Shown piece after piece: positions 1 to 10,108 of a DNA stretch of 64,000 nt (its first letter is position 1; each line of letters starts with the position of its first letter). The DNA lies in assembly GCA_014529385.2 (NCBI GenBank), contig CM043942.1, forward strand, positions 36,833,469 through 36,897,468. Reading direction: 5' to 3'. Source of the stretch: Adiantum capillus-veneris. Taxonomy: Eukaryota; Streptophyta; Polypodiopsida; Polypodiales; Pteridaceae. The position numbers were made by a program, and so were the translations under genes. The notes beneath the pieces are model-generated. The model was not told where the DNA came from and searched no databases. It worked only from the letters and a program-made list of their open reading frames with translations.

Positions 1-2064
1 GAATGCCTAAAATCATATCACATCCTGAGAGAGGAGAAACAACAAATCTTCTAGTGAAGGCAGTCTGTTGAATTGCAAACAACACATCAAGGCACTCTTC
101 CGTGATGAGAGCGTCCATACCAGGACTAAAGCCAGAGACCTCAATAGGAGATCTCGGACTAACTTCGAGGCGCGCTTTCTCAACAAGAGAGGAACTGATC
201 ACATCATGCATACTACCTGGGTCAAACAATATGACAAAACGGTGCCCCGACGTACGACCATAACATTTAATGAGAGAATCATCAATGGGAGGGTCCTGAG
301 AAACTGTGGACACAATCGTGTTATCATTCATTGCATTGATAGATGTAGTGGGTGCTGTGGGTTCTTTAGATTCATTCGATTCATACTTAGGACATGTTCT
401 TTTTATGTGACCCTTAATGTGACAATGAAAACAACGACCTTCCTTAGAATAAGTGCTTTGTTCTTCTGACGTGATGTATCCTCCTACAATTCCTTGTGCT
501 ACCTTTTCATCTGGAGTAAGCTTAGGTTTAGCAGTTGTGTTAGCCTTACCCTTAGATTCATTGGAAGAATTCTTTGATGAGAGATTGTTGGAAGATTGGT
601 TAGAAGAGATATCATTCTTACCATTCTTACCGTTCTTACCATTCTGCGGGTTCTGAGAAGTCTGCGAGGTACTTGTGGAAGTCTTGTTCTCCTTGGGCTT
701 TCCCTTGTTGTGCTTCATCTCGTGGGCGAGAGCAATTGCTACCGCTTTGTTGAGATCGATTGGATCGAGTACCTTGACATCATACTTGATATACTCGTCC
801 AATCCGTAAAGAAATGCCTCCTTGCCCTTCGCATCCGATTTGCGTAATTGAGTACCTAGCTGCAAAACACGATTAGAAAAGGATATAGCCGGCATACCAT
901 TTTGCTTGAGAGCTCGCCAATCGTCCTTCAATCGTGCAAGGTACTGAGGTGGCATAAACCGCGCCTTGAGCTTGTCTTGGAAATCAGACCAACTAAAAGA
1001 GAGGGGCGTGAAATCGTCGGCTGCCTCTAGGTGCGCGGCTAGCTGTGCCTCTTACCATGCCTGGTACCAATTTATGGCATCACCGGCAAGGTACATAGCT
1101 GCCGTCAAAACTTTGCTATTGCCTGTTTTCTTAGTTGTCGCAAAATAAGCATTAAATTGATGCAACCAAGAATGAATAACAATAGCATCCATCTTACCGT
1201 CATACTTACTGAAAGTCAACTTCTCTGTGACTGGAATGTGTGAATCCGCATCGTGGCTTGCGCCACTTGACGAACTCCCACGATCTTTGGGTGGTTCAGT
1301 CTTCGAGGCTAGGACTTGGAAAATAAATTCTTGATTACGAATCTCCCTTTGAGCTTCTCGCTCGGCATCCCTTTCTGCTTTGCGTTCTTTTCGTTCAGCG
1401 CGCTCGCATTCGAGAGCAAGTCGATGTTCTTCTTGTTTTGCGGCAAGAGCAATGCGCTCACGTTCCTGAGCAAGTCGATTTTCTTCTTTTTTTGCAGCAA
1501 GTGTGGCGTTTCTTGCATCGCGCTCGCGGTCCTTGGCTTCTTGTGCACGGTCCTTTGCTGCTTGTTCTTCTGCTTTGCTTGCGAGTTGTGCCAATGCAAC
1601 TCGATTCGTTTCTTGTTGTTGTGCCATCATGTCCAACATCGACTTGACCATCATCTCCATAGGAGTGAGGACAACTCGTGGCGTAGATGGTGAAGGGGGA
1701 GGGTTGGAAAAATCTCCTGGTGGGGAGAATCCTGAGCAAGTCGATTTTCTTCTTTTTTTGCAGCAAGTGTGGCGTTTCTTGCATCGCGCTCGCGGTCCTT
1801 GGCTTCTTGTGCACGGTCCTTTGCTGCTTGTTCTTTTGCTTTGCTTGCGAGTTGTGCCAATGCAACTCGATTCGTTTCTTGTTCTTGTGCCATCATGTCC
1901 AACATCGACTTGACCATCATCTCCAGAGGAGTGAGGACAACTCGTGGCGTAGATGGTGAAGGGGGAGGGTTGGAAAAATCTCCTGGTGGGGAGAATCCTT
2001 CGTCACCTCTCTCATGCTCATCACCTGAATGCGAAGTATCCATGCCGCTTCGGGTGACGACCAT
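1..2064 (-). pseudogene. Element A gag-protease, broken
   Basis: Starts at an ATG (2064) giving MVVTRSGMDT, the TRSG opening also seen in B and C. Order: a coiled-coil Glu/Lys/Arg-rich segment (about 2000-1330), a retrotransposon capsid region with FSKYDGKMDA and NWYQAW (about 1230-800), a zinc knuckle CFHCHIKGHIKRTC (CX2CX4HX4C, about 400-440), then an aspartic protease with the active-site loop FDPGSMHD near 205-235. Gag packages element RNA and the protease would mature it. It is broken by a 266-bp tandem duplication that shifts the frame and by a TAA stop at 1052-1054 where copy B has a Gln codon (CAA). DPGS instead of D-S/T-G is common in plant gypsy elements. The reading continues past position 1. 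Confidence 0.85.
1465..1996. repeat. 266-bp tandem duplication inside gag A
   Basis: Positions 1465-1730 and 1731-1996 are nearly identical direct repeats with an exact 266-bp offset. The unit covers the gag segment from the Pro-rich stretch through MMVKSMLDMMAQ to the coiled coil. As 266 is not a multiple of three, the duplication shifts the gag frame. The few mismatches suggest it is recent relative to the element. Confidence 0.95.
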
Positions 2065-2515
2065 GCACTAGGATCTTTGGTTCTTAAGTTCACGAGGAAC
2101 TTGGTTCTTGAGGGTCTTGAGGTTCTTGAGGTTCTGGAGTTCTTGGATTCTTGAGGATCTTCAGGTTCTTAAGGGTTTCTTTCGCTTGCAAATCGCGTTG
2201 GAGAAGGATCTTCTCTTCACCCGAGTTCTACCCTTTTCTGCGGGCGCACCCCTTGGCGGCCTTGCGCTCACACCAAGGTTGCTTTTTCCCACCTCACGTC
2301 GATTGGCCGGACGCTAAGTGCACGGTCCGCTCTCAATGAGTGAAAAGAGACACAAGGGGAGGTTGGACAAGCCCTTCTTTCTTGGGATTCCTGTCACTCT
2401 TCAACAAAACACGATTAGGAATCGCCACGCCCAAGTAAACTTGGGTTTGTGCGATCTCAACAAGCAAAAAAAATTCTTGTGGTTCTTTCCTTGAGTAATG
2501 CAGAACACTTCCAAA

Positions 2516-2527
2516 GCTCTGATACCA
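2516..2527 (-). other. Primer-binding site of A (initiator Met tRNA)
   Basis: The plus strand reads GCTCTGATACCA, the reverse complement of TGGTATCAGAGC, one base from the LTR edge at 2529. This is the usual plant initiator-Met tRNA site and fixes the minus orientation. Confidence 0.9.
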
Positions 2528-2528
2528 A

Positions 2529-3770
2529 TGTAAGGTGCAGCGGAATGAATGTTGTATTTTCTCAAGATTAGTGATCTTTATTGCTCAAGGTTCCTTTTAG
2601 TTCTTAGGGAAAGAGAGAGCTTTCCGTCTTATGGAGAGTGCTATTATCACGAACAAAGTGAGTGGATATTGTGCGTGCAAGTGAATGAGACTGAGAGAAG
2701 GAGAGAGAAGAGATATGACACCCAAGAGTTTGTAAAACCCTCCTCCGAAGGCCCCACTCTCGTCGGCGAGAGTGGTCTACTTTGATTGCACAAAGGTGTA
2801 CAATGCATATGCAATGGACTGATGCAATGGGACTATGCCGATGACGACGACGGTGATGACGACGACAACTCGATGGCTGAAATCTGTAGTCTTCTATCTG
2901 CTGTTTTTTGGGACTGTTCCGGTCGCTGAAAATGACTGTTTTGGCTGCGTTTTTATGGCTGAAAATGGGGGAACATCTGCAACCAACTTGGGGTGGTTCT
3001 GCTACTGTGCATGAGGCTGAAAACACTGTGGTCTGAAGTGGCTTAGGGCTGAAAACACAAAACGCTGGCTGAATCTGTCCTTCACCAAAACGCTAGGCTG
3101 ATTTGTATCTGCAATCCCAAAACGCTGATGGATCTGATGCATGCGAGGCTGATCTGACTCTACAAAGCAAAAACGCTGAAGTGCTTGATGATGCTGGCGT
3201 TAGTAGTGGCTGAAAAACGCTGATGGTGATGGGTTCCTGGCGATGGCAACAATCTACTAACGCTAGGGTGCTGAGGGCGATGGCGATGACTGCAAAAGAG
3301 GAAACGCCAAGGTGGGAAATGGCCCGGCGAGGATGAACTCCAAAAACGCTGGGTGTGCTGGGGGTACTGCTGAGAAGTTGCCTGTTGAGCGGGAAGCTCC
3401 TGCTGCCTCTTCTGCCAGAAAGTGCTAACTTGGGTTTGCTTATATATTAACTTAGCAAAATTGCCCTACCTACTTTTGTTGGAAAGTCACTTAAAAATAA
3501 TAAGTGAAAATAACCAAAAATAGGAAAATGGGTTAAATGCACTGGAAAATTCCCCTGACTGAATCTGATGGATTCCGAAGGGAATACTGATGATCATGCT
3601 ATGTGCAACCGGAGGATATGCATCTATGCTAAGTGACTGGGCATGCACGGTCTACGAATAGACTCACAAAAGTGTCAGATCACTGCTAATCTAAACTGAC
3701 TGAACTGACTAAACCCTGTTGTGGTGTAGCTTGTCCACGGACACATGGAGTTGGGATGTGTCACGTGACA
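2529..3770 (-). repeat. 5' LTR of element A (family 1, 1242 bp)
   Basis: Bounded by TGTAAGGTGC at the left and TCACGTGACA at the right, so in element orientation it begins TGTCACGTGACA and ends CCTTACA. It shares both ends and most of its length with the LTRs of B and C. A TATA-like box lies on the minus strand at 3439-3446, so transcription should start near 3400 and the leader would hold the GCTGAAAACGCT-type motif array. Confidence 0.9.
2866..3360. repeat. Degenerate GCTGAAAACGCT-type motif array in the LTR leader
   Basis: About ten to fifteen variants of two short words, AAACGCT and GGCTGA, recur at irregular 15-40 bp intervals. The same array occurs in every family 1 LTR (for example 12340-12640, 15540-15830 and 26930-27270), and inverted in the solo LTR near 27960-28120. 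It lies downstream of the TATA box, in the part expected to be transcribed. Confidence 0.7.
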
Positions 3771-4054
3771 GGCGAGCACGCGCCGCACATGTTGACGTGA
3801 TGATCAATCATCGTACTCAAAGGGGAAAAAGTAATGATGTACAAGTGAAGAGTGGGTTAGAAGAGTTTGGTGGGAGACATTGGCATATAGCTCAAGACTC
3901 TGAAAAGCCTAAAAAAAGGGTTTGGGGTCCCCTGTCCGCGTCCCGCTTGCAAGTGTCAACAGGGACCTGCGTCCCATGTGCCCCGTCTCGTCCCGCGTCC
4001 CCCGTTGCGTCCCTACCAAAAAGGGCCACGTCCCCGGGTCCCCTGTTTCTATAG
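3771..4054. other. Unassigned GTCCC-rich spacer between elements A and B
   Basis: No coding region or LTR match. Positions about 3925-4050 hold at least ten GTCCC/GGGAC-like words in a locally GC-rich patch unlike the flanks. Subterminal arrays of short words of this kind occur in some plant DNA transposons, but no terminal inverted repeats are visible, so no class is assigned. Confidence 0.5.
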
Positions 4055-4466
4055 TTGGTTCTTACTGAGAGGAGGAGAGAGAAGCCTGCTGCAAGTAAAT
4101 TGCCTAGCGCACTTTCTCCTCTTCTGCCAGACAAGTCTAGCGCTAGCTTTTCTTATATAATGCTTTAGTCATTTTGCCCTACCCAATTCCGAACAAAAGT
4201 CACTTAAAATAATAAGTGAAAAATGTGGAAAATAGGTTCTGTGCACTAGAAAATACTCCCGATGGATTCTGATGGTAATGCTGATGATCATGTTGTGTGC
4301 AACCAGAGGATATGCATCTACTCTAAGTGTGTGGACATGCACGGTCTGCGAACAGACTCACAAAAGGGCCAGATCACTTCCTATTCTAGACTGACTTGAC
4401 TGAACTGAACCCTGGTCATGCTGTAGCTTGTCCACGGACACATAGGGTTGGATGTGTCACGTGACA
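4055..4466 (-). repeat. Truncated 3' LTR of element B
   Basis: Matches the upstream part of B's own 5' LTR (27290-27704), including GTTGGTTCTT, the TATATAATGC box and the GTCACGTGACA end. Similarity stops near 4055, where the GTCCC-rich spacer begins, so about 700 bp of the LTR are missing. Confidence 0.85.
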
Positions 4467-4483
4467 TCCCCTCCTTTTCAAAG
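4467..4483 (-). other. Polypurine tract of element B
   Basis: The plus strand TCCCCTCCTTTTC, directly after the LTR edge, is the complement of a GAAAAGGAGGGGA tract. This is the expected plus-strand priming site next to a 3' LTR. The same tract sits at 13077 in C. Confidence 0.85.
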
Positions 4484-5580
4484 TGAGGTACTGGTACCGA
4501 ACTGTATGGCATCGAGGGAGATCGCCAACAGCGTCTTGAATCCTGTGAAGGACTCTTCGCTGGCCCACTCCGATGCGTGGGTCATGCGATACTTGAACTT
4601 CATAAAGGTATGCAATGCTTGCTTCTTTGGGCCGCGCCGAAAGCCACACAAAGTCATCTGTGGCTCCTTCAATGCTTCATCATCGTCTATAGTCATGCAT
4701 CTACCTTCTTCAAGAATCTCCGAGGATGAAAATTCCTGAAACCACTTTCAATACAAAAACATGAACATACCCATTCCATGTAAAGTGACTCGAAAAATTA
4801 TATTCCTTGGAAAAAATTGTGCATGTAGATGAACATAGAGACAGAGTGTCAAACACATGCAAACAATGAGATCGAATATTTTCTTTCTGATCTAAATCAA
4901 TCAACTGTGGCAAATCACAATGGACATGCCGATGCTTGAAGCTCAATCCTTCTTGTGCTCTCTTTCTATGACTGTCGTGCCAAGGAAGAGACATGGAATG
5001 TGACTTCCTTGAATGCATACTTTTCAGCTTTTCATGAGAAATCCGCATACATCCGTGCTCATTCATGAGTGAATCGTGCTCAACGTACAATTGTGAAAAG
5101 GGATCACATAAAGACACCGACTAAAATACAGGAAACGATCACGAATGAAACACTCGAACAATGCGTGCGGGCTAATCATGCGAACACATAGTACTGCGAA
5201 CACATAGTACTTCGTGTGAGGGTTCTTTGGACCTCGGCTCGAGAGCCAAGATCGGTTCTTCGTGATTGATCGAATCTTCCTGTGGGGGTTCTGTGGACCT
5301 CGACTCGAAAGCCAAGATCGGTTCTTGGTGATTGATCGAATCTGCAATGAGGTTAGCTTCACTAGAAAAAGTATCAAATAACACATCATCCTTGTGAACA
5401 ATTACATCATCTTCATGCAAATCATCATGCTTGTGAGAAATCAAATCTTGATCATGCAAATCATCATACTCATCTTCATGCTTATCATTATCATCCAAAT
5501 CATGTGTGTCTTGTTGTGGAGAAGACGAGACTGAGAGAGTCTCCTTCTCCTGAATCTAGTCAATCTTCGCCTACACATTA
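4478..5580 (-). pseudogene. Element B: Asp/His-rich cassette with chromodomain-like tail, decayed
   Basis: Takes the place of pol. Reading right to left, an acidic Asp/His-rich run (HDDLHEDDVIVHKDD, about 5480-5395) is followed by two copies of a 20-residue repeat with ILAxExRSxEPPQEDS, then a conserved block including HALFECFIR, VEHDSLM, CMRISHEKLKS, LPWHD, DLPQLID and HCLHVFD (5170-4770). Last comes RRGPKKQALHTFMKFKY...SEWASEES (4478-4696), with the FxxxKxK and W-EE spacing of chromodomains that end some gypsy integrases. A 16-bp tandem duplication at 5180-5211 shifts the frame. C has the same blocks in one nearly clean frame. The function of the acidic part is unknown; the chromodomain reading is tentative. 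Confidence 0.65.
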
Positions 5581-6359
5581 GAAATGAGAGATGAAGAATG
5601 AACAACTTGCTCCCCACAAATGACAATGGAAGAGTCACTTTTAGCATTGAAAGTGAACGTATTAGCTGCCCAATCAATGAGAGGATTATGCTCACGAAAC
5701 CATCGAATGCCCAAAAGCATATCATATCCTGAAAGAGGAGAGACTCCAAATTTTATGCGGAAGGATACTTATTGAACAGTGAACAAAACATCAAGGCACT
5801 CTTGCGTGATGAGAGCGTCCATACAAGGAGAGAAGCCAGACACCTCGAAAGGAGATGTCTTGCGAACTTCCAAGCGGGCTCTTTCGACAAGAGAGTCACT
5901 AATCAAACCATGCATACTGCCTGGGTCAAACAATATGACAAAACGCTGACCATTCACATGACCATAACACTTAATGAGAGACTCATCAACGGGAGGATCA
6001 TGAGAGACTTGGGTCACACTCGTGTTCTCATTTATTGCATTGACAAAGGAAGTGGGTTTTGTGGGTTCTTTAGATTCATTCGATTCAAGCTTAAGACATA
6101 TTCTTTTTATGTGACCCTTGATGTGACAATGAAAACGACGACTTTCCTTAGAATAAGTGCTTTGCTCTTCCGACGTGATGTATCCTCCTAAAATTCCTTG
6201 TTCTACCTTTTCATCTGGAGTGAGCTTAGGTTTAGCAATTGTGTTAGCCTTACCCTTAGGTTCACTTGGAGAGTTCTTTTTTGAGAGACTATTGGAAGAT
6301 TGGTTAGAAGAGTTACCGTTCTTACCGTTCTGAGAAGTCTGAGAGGAAGTCTTGTTTTC
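5581..6359 (-). pseudogene. Element B gag C-terminus and protease (3' of insertion D)
   Basis: Continues the gag that breaks off at 25154. It carries an Asn/Ser-rich linker, the zinc-knuckle region FHCHIKGHIKRIC (about 6090-6135; first Cys lost, RFHC for A's RCFHC), protease loop LFDPGSMHGLIS (about 5900-5940), and the later protease motif YDMLLGIRWF in another frame near 5710-5735. The main frame stops at 5769 and the rest needs a frameshift. It is about 80% similar by eye to element A. After the protease the sequence passes directly into the acidic cassette with no reverse transcriptase. Confidence 0.8.
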
Positions 6360-6939
6360 TGTAACAGACTTGAACACTCCAAGTCAAGAATCTACCGCAA
6401 CAGCACCAAATAACCACTTCAAAACAGTTCACAGTTCACAATTCATTCAAAACTGGCCCAGCGGAGTTTCGTGCCTAGAGATATTAGCCTTAAAGACTGG
6501 CGCCCCTTTCAGTATTTCTTTTTGTATTGATCTGAGTTCAAAGTGCAAAAGTGCGGGCAGCGCTCACACTCAGACTCTACGTTCAGATGCTCTGAGTTAT
6601 GAGGCCCTGCCTCCTTATTTAAAGATACAAGGGATGCCAAAAGCAGAGCCCAAAAGCTGAAAATCAAAAGCTCAAACGATTGTGCTTTTTTTTTCTCTCT
6701 CTCAAGTTCTCTCTCTTTCTTGCCCTAAAAATTAAAGCAAAAGAGTTCTCCTTCTCTCTCTTTCAATTTGTGTGGAAAAAGCAATGTCCAAAAGCTGCCG
6801 TACAGCCAGCGCAAATTCCGCCGCAAATTCTGGACGTCCGTACTGCTACCACGTGTCATGTCAGGGTTAATGGTTTCTGGCAGAATTAGGGTTTCAACAA
6901 AATTAGGGTTTCTGGCAGCCATGTTATCACTTCGTGACA
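6360..6939 (-). repeat. 3' LTR of element D (580 bp)
   Basis: TGTAACAGACTTG at the left and CACTTCGTGACA at the right; in element orientation it runs TGTCACGAAGTG to CTGTTACA. It pairs with 24589-25153 and is related to the LTRs of E. Its right edge is followed by the polypurine tract. Confidence 0.9.
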
Positions 6940-6952
6940 TACCCCCCTCTTG
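6940..6952 (-). other. Polypurine tract of element D
   Basis: Plus-strand TACCCCCCTCTT is the complement of AAGAGGGGGGTA, immediately inside the 3' LTR. It is identical to the tract of E at 23050-23061. Confidence 0.9.
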
Positions 6953-7077
6953 AAAGCATTGTAATCGCCCTCGATTACGCCTGCAAAACAGACAGAGGCC
7001 ATAAACCGTCTTAGCAAACACTGACTGTTAGTACCTACGTACTAGGAACACATATCTAGCACATGTACCAATCGACA

Positions 7078-7137
7078 TTCACATCACAGGACATCACTAG
7101 ACATCACAGGACATCACAGGACATCACATGACATTCA
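7078..7137. repeat. Short tandem repeat (CATCACAGGA-type) in the 3' non-coding part of D
   Basis: About five copies of a 10-11 bp unit close to GACATCACAG. E has the complementary array (about 22866-22922) at the same place, 130-190 bp inside the polypurine tract, so the array is a family feature and not a chance expansion. Confidence 0.8.
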
Positions 7138-7529
7138 ACATTCGTTCGGATCTTAGACCATGATTTATCGGCAATGTAGCTAGCAATCGCATCTAGATCC
7201 AGTTAGGACCTCATCGATGTCCGATTGACTAACCCCTATTGCAACCATGTCTATTCGAGATCAATTAGACCAAAATGTTGCAGTCATTCCATCTATCAGT
7301 TCCTACACTTACAAACAAGTCAAGAACAAATCAGTTTTATATTCAGGAATTCCATTTAATAAAGTCATAAGCAGAGTACTGTCAGCTCTCGGTATCCCTG
7401 AAGCTCAAAGAGATGACTCTAGTATTCAAAAATCAAGGCATCTGTTGACAAAGGAGCGGAGTAACTCCCCTCTTGTGCATCCCATTGCACCAGATCTCCA
7501 ACCAAGCTAATTTCTAGGTTCCATTTGGA

Positions 7530-7990
7530 GTAGACTATGCTAAACCAAAAGCTTCAGAGGTAAAGTTTCGCAATCAGAGGAGTATCTGCTAGGTCCTCTT
7601 CCTCCATCCACTTCGCATCCAATGCATGATAGTTCTTGAACGTAACTAAGAACCGCCTTCCGACTTTACCTTTATTCTTCGTGTCCTTATGTGCCAAAAT
7701 CTATTCAAGAACAAGGATCTCCTCATTTTCTTCCACTTCGGGTTGCTCATCGGGCTCCCCATCATCAGGCACATCACCTTTAAAAGGTTTCAAGAGACTC
7801 ACATGGAATGCATTGTGAATCCTCCAAGCGTCAGGCAGTTTCAGTCGGAAGGAGACATATTGATCTTTTCAGAGATCTGGAAAGGTCCGTAGTATTGCAT
7901 ACTAAGCTTTGGGAAAAGCCTCTCCTTTCCCTTCTTCTTTCTCACGCGTGCCTTCTCAAAACGTAAGAGCACCCAATCATCCTCCTTCAA
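7530..7990 (-). pseudogene. Element D integrase C-terminus with chromodomain remnant
   Basis: Reads in several frames. A GPY/F-like segment (YYGPFQIS, near 7880-7900) is followed by a Glu/Pro-rich linker and a chromodomain-like end with FLVxFKNYxAxDAKWMEEEDL-type spacing (about 7555-7680), best seen by comparison with E at 22280-22430. Chromodomains of this class are thought to steer integration to marked chromatin. Frameshifts and stops make it non-functional. It joins integrase core on the right and the 3' non-coding region on the left. Confidence 0.6.
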
Positions 7991-8029
7991 CTTCAAATCG
8001 CGACGATGGCGATCCGTTGCCTTTTTCTG

Positions 8030-8862
8030 TCATTCTTGAGATTTTTGCAAAGCCTCGCGGACCTTGGCAAAAGCCGTGTCTAAGTCGCGCGTATACTCAT
8101 CCGCTTCAAAAATCTTATCTTTCGTGCTTAGGAAGGGTGGAACCTTCGCAGCACCTTCAACAATCTCAAATGGCGCCTTCCCCGTCGAAGAGTGTATCGT
8201 GTTATTGTCGGCAAATTCCACCAAAGGTAGATACTTTTCCCATTGAGTCTTCTGATCCGAGATATAAGACTTCAATAAATCTAAAATCACTAAATTGGCA
8301 ATTTCAGATTGCCCGTCAGTCTGCGGGTGGAACGATGACGAGAACTGCAACCGCGTGCCAATGTTCTCCCCAATTGCCTTCCAAAACAAACTCGTAAATC
8401 TGGGGTTATTGTCGAAGACAATCGTCTCAGGCATGCCATGTAATCTGAAAATTTGGGCCATAAACAGTCTGGCTAAGTGATCCAGCTTGACAATTTTCTT
8501 CACTAGAATGAAATGAACCTGTTTGCTAAATCTGTTAACAACAATCCAGATACCATCGTGACCACTCTGTGTTCTCGGGAGATCAAAAAAAAAATCCATC
8601 GCAATACTTTTCGAGGGGCGGGTGGGTATGGGCAAAGGCTGTAACAATCCCTGTGCCTGTCAAACTTGACCTTCCGACATACCAAGCAACTGCGCACAAA
8701 CTCTTCTACATCCTTCTTGAGTCTCGGCCAACAGAAGTATCTCTCTACCCCTTTCATGGTGGTAGCGATGCCGCGGTGACCCGTAAAAGGTGGACAGTGG
8801 CATTCAATCATAACCTTTTCCCTCAACGGCTGTGTAACGCACAACATGGTTTTTCTCATCAT
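8030..8862 (-). pseudogene. Element D integrase: zinc finger and catalytic core, frameshifted
   Basis: The 5' part (8862-8640) has the H2C2 zinc finger HCPPFTGHRGI ... CLVCRKVK. After a frameshift near 8650 the core continues (8647-8030): AMDFFFDLPRT supplies the first Asp, FDNNPRFTSLFW the second, and FHPQTDGQSEIAN the last catalytic Glu. The core would join element cDNA to chromosomal DNA. The D-D-E residues are present, so damage here is the frameshift and not loss of active-site residues. E carries the same region with a larger deletion. Confidence 0.8.
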
Positions 8863-8868
8863 GTACCC

Positions 8869-10108
8869 ATCCCGAATGGAATATCCCGCTAATGTCTCCC
8901 CATTCGTATCCGTGTGAAAACGTCTGCAAAATCTGTATCTATGGCATACTGGTCGACCATATCCTCGAAGCTCCTATGATGTATTGCGGAAATAGCCAGA
9001 ACCAACGGCTTCTGAGACAAAGCATCTGCCACCAAATTCTTCTGTCCCTGCACCTGGACAATCTGGAAGTGAAACTGTGACAAGATGTTCGCCCACCGCA
9101 TCTGCTTTTCCGATAGCTGCTTCTGCGACAAGAAGTAGCGCAAACTTTGATGGTCTCTAAAGACAATAAAATCCGCTCCGAGTAGGTAGTGCCGCCACTG
9201 AGTAAGAGCATGGATAACCGCCAAAAGCTCTTTCTCATAAATCTGTGCTAGCATTTTCGGCCTTAGAACAATCGGCTCTCGTAAGCAATGACATGGCCTT
9301 CTTGCATTAAGACCGCACCCGCACTACGACCACAAGCATCGCAATATACTTCAAATGACTTCTGCAAGTCCGGCAAAGTCAAAACTGGTCCCGTAGTCAG
9401 TTTCTCTTTCAAAGTCTGAAAGGCAGTCACCTCTGTGGGTCCCCACGAGAAAGGGACTCCTTTCTATATCAAGATATGCAAAGGGGAAGCAACCTCTGCA
9501 AACTTTCGAATGAACCGCCTATAGTAGGAACACAATCCCAAGAAGCTTTTAACTTCATGGACATTCTTCAAATTGGGCCAATCACGGATAGTCTCTATCT
9601 TGGCCGCATCCATTTGCACTCCTGCTACTGACACAATGTGTCCCAAAAAGCGTATCACTGATAGGAAAATTTCACTTTTCTTCACATTAATCACTAACTT
9701 GTGATCTCGTAATGCCTGAAAGACCTGAAGCAGATAATCTCTATGTTCTGCCTCATTCTTGGAGAAAACAATGATATCGTCAAAGAAAGTGCCAACAAAT
9801 AGCCTGTACTCTCGAAAAATCATGTCCATCATCCGGTTAAATGTCGCACGAGCATTGGTTAAGCCAAAAGGCATCACCAAAAACTCAAATAACCCAAAAG
9901 TCGTTCGAAAGGTTGTCTTGTAGACGTCTCCCGGTGCGATTCGGATCTAACGATATCCACTCTTCAAATCAATCCTGTTAAAACACGAAGATCCCTGTAA
10001 TCTGTCGAGTATATCATCGATCCTAGGAATCGGAAATCTGTTCTTGATGGTGATTTTGTTGAGAGCTCTATAATCGATGCACTCCAAGATCCGTCTTTCT
10101 TCAAAACC
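8869..10108 (-). pseudogene. Element D second (downstream) RT-RNase H copy
   Basis: Enters at the fused junction ([23 protein letters not shown] near 10080-10010), passes the DLKSGY motif, one in-frame stop near 9950, then PFGLTNARATF, the catalytic FFDDIIVFSK (about 9770-9800) and GLCSYYRRFIRKFAE. The RNase H part (9254-8889) has [23 protein letters not shown] and QKNLVADALSQ. Both aspartates of the RT box are kept. The copy has frameshifts around 9260-9470. It is redundant with 10109-11406; in a polyprotein it would place a second polymerase behind the first. Confidence 0.8.

Larger units (their letters stand above)
1..3770 (-). mobile_element. Element A: partial Ty3/gypsy-type LTR retrotransposon (family 1)
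   Basis: The element reads right to left: 5' LTR (2529-3770), primer-binding site, gag with zinc knuckle and the start of a protease, which leaves the window at position 1. LTR and gag are the same family as B and C in this window. Because B, the fullest copy, has no reverse transcriptase or integrase, A may lack them too, but that part is off the left edge. The left end and the target duplication cannot be seen. The family assignment is direct from sequence similarity; non-autonomy of this particular copy is inference. Confidence 0.85.

Noticed and set aside
68-847. Plus-strand frames of 60-133 codons over element A
   Set aside because: They are antisense shadows of the gag-protease on the minus strand, with no domain of their own.
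1309-1959. Several Phe/Cys/Leu-rich plus-strand frames and repeated minus-strand MHWHNSQAKQ frames
   Set aside because: They are alternative frames of the duplicated coiled-coil gag segment; repetition comes from the 266-bp duplication.
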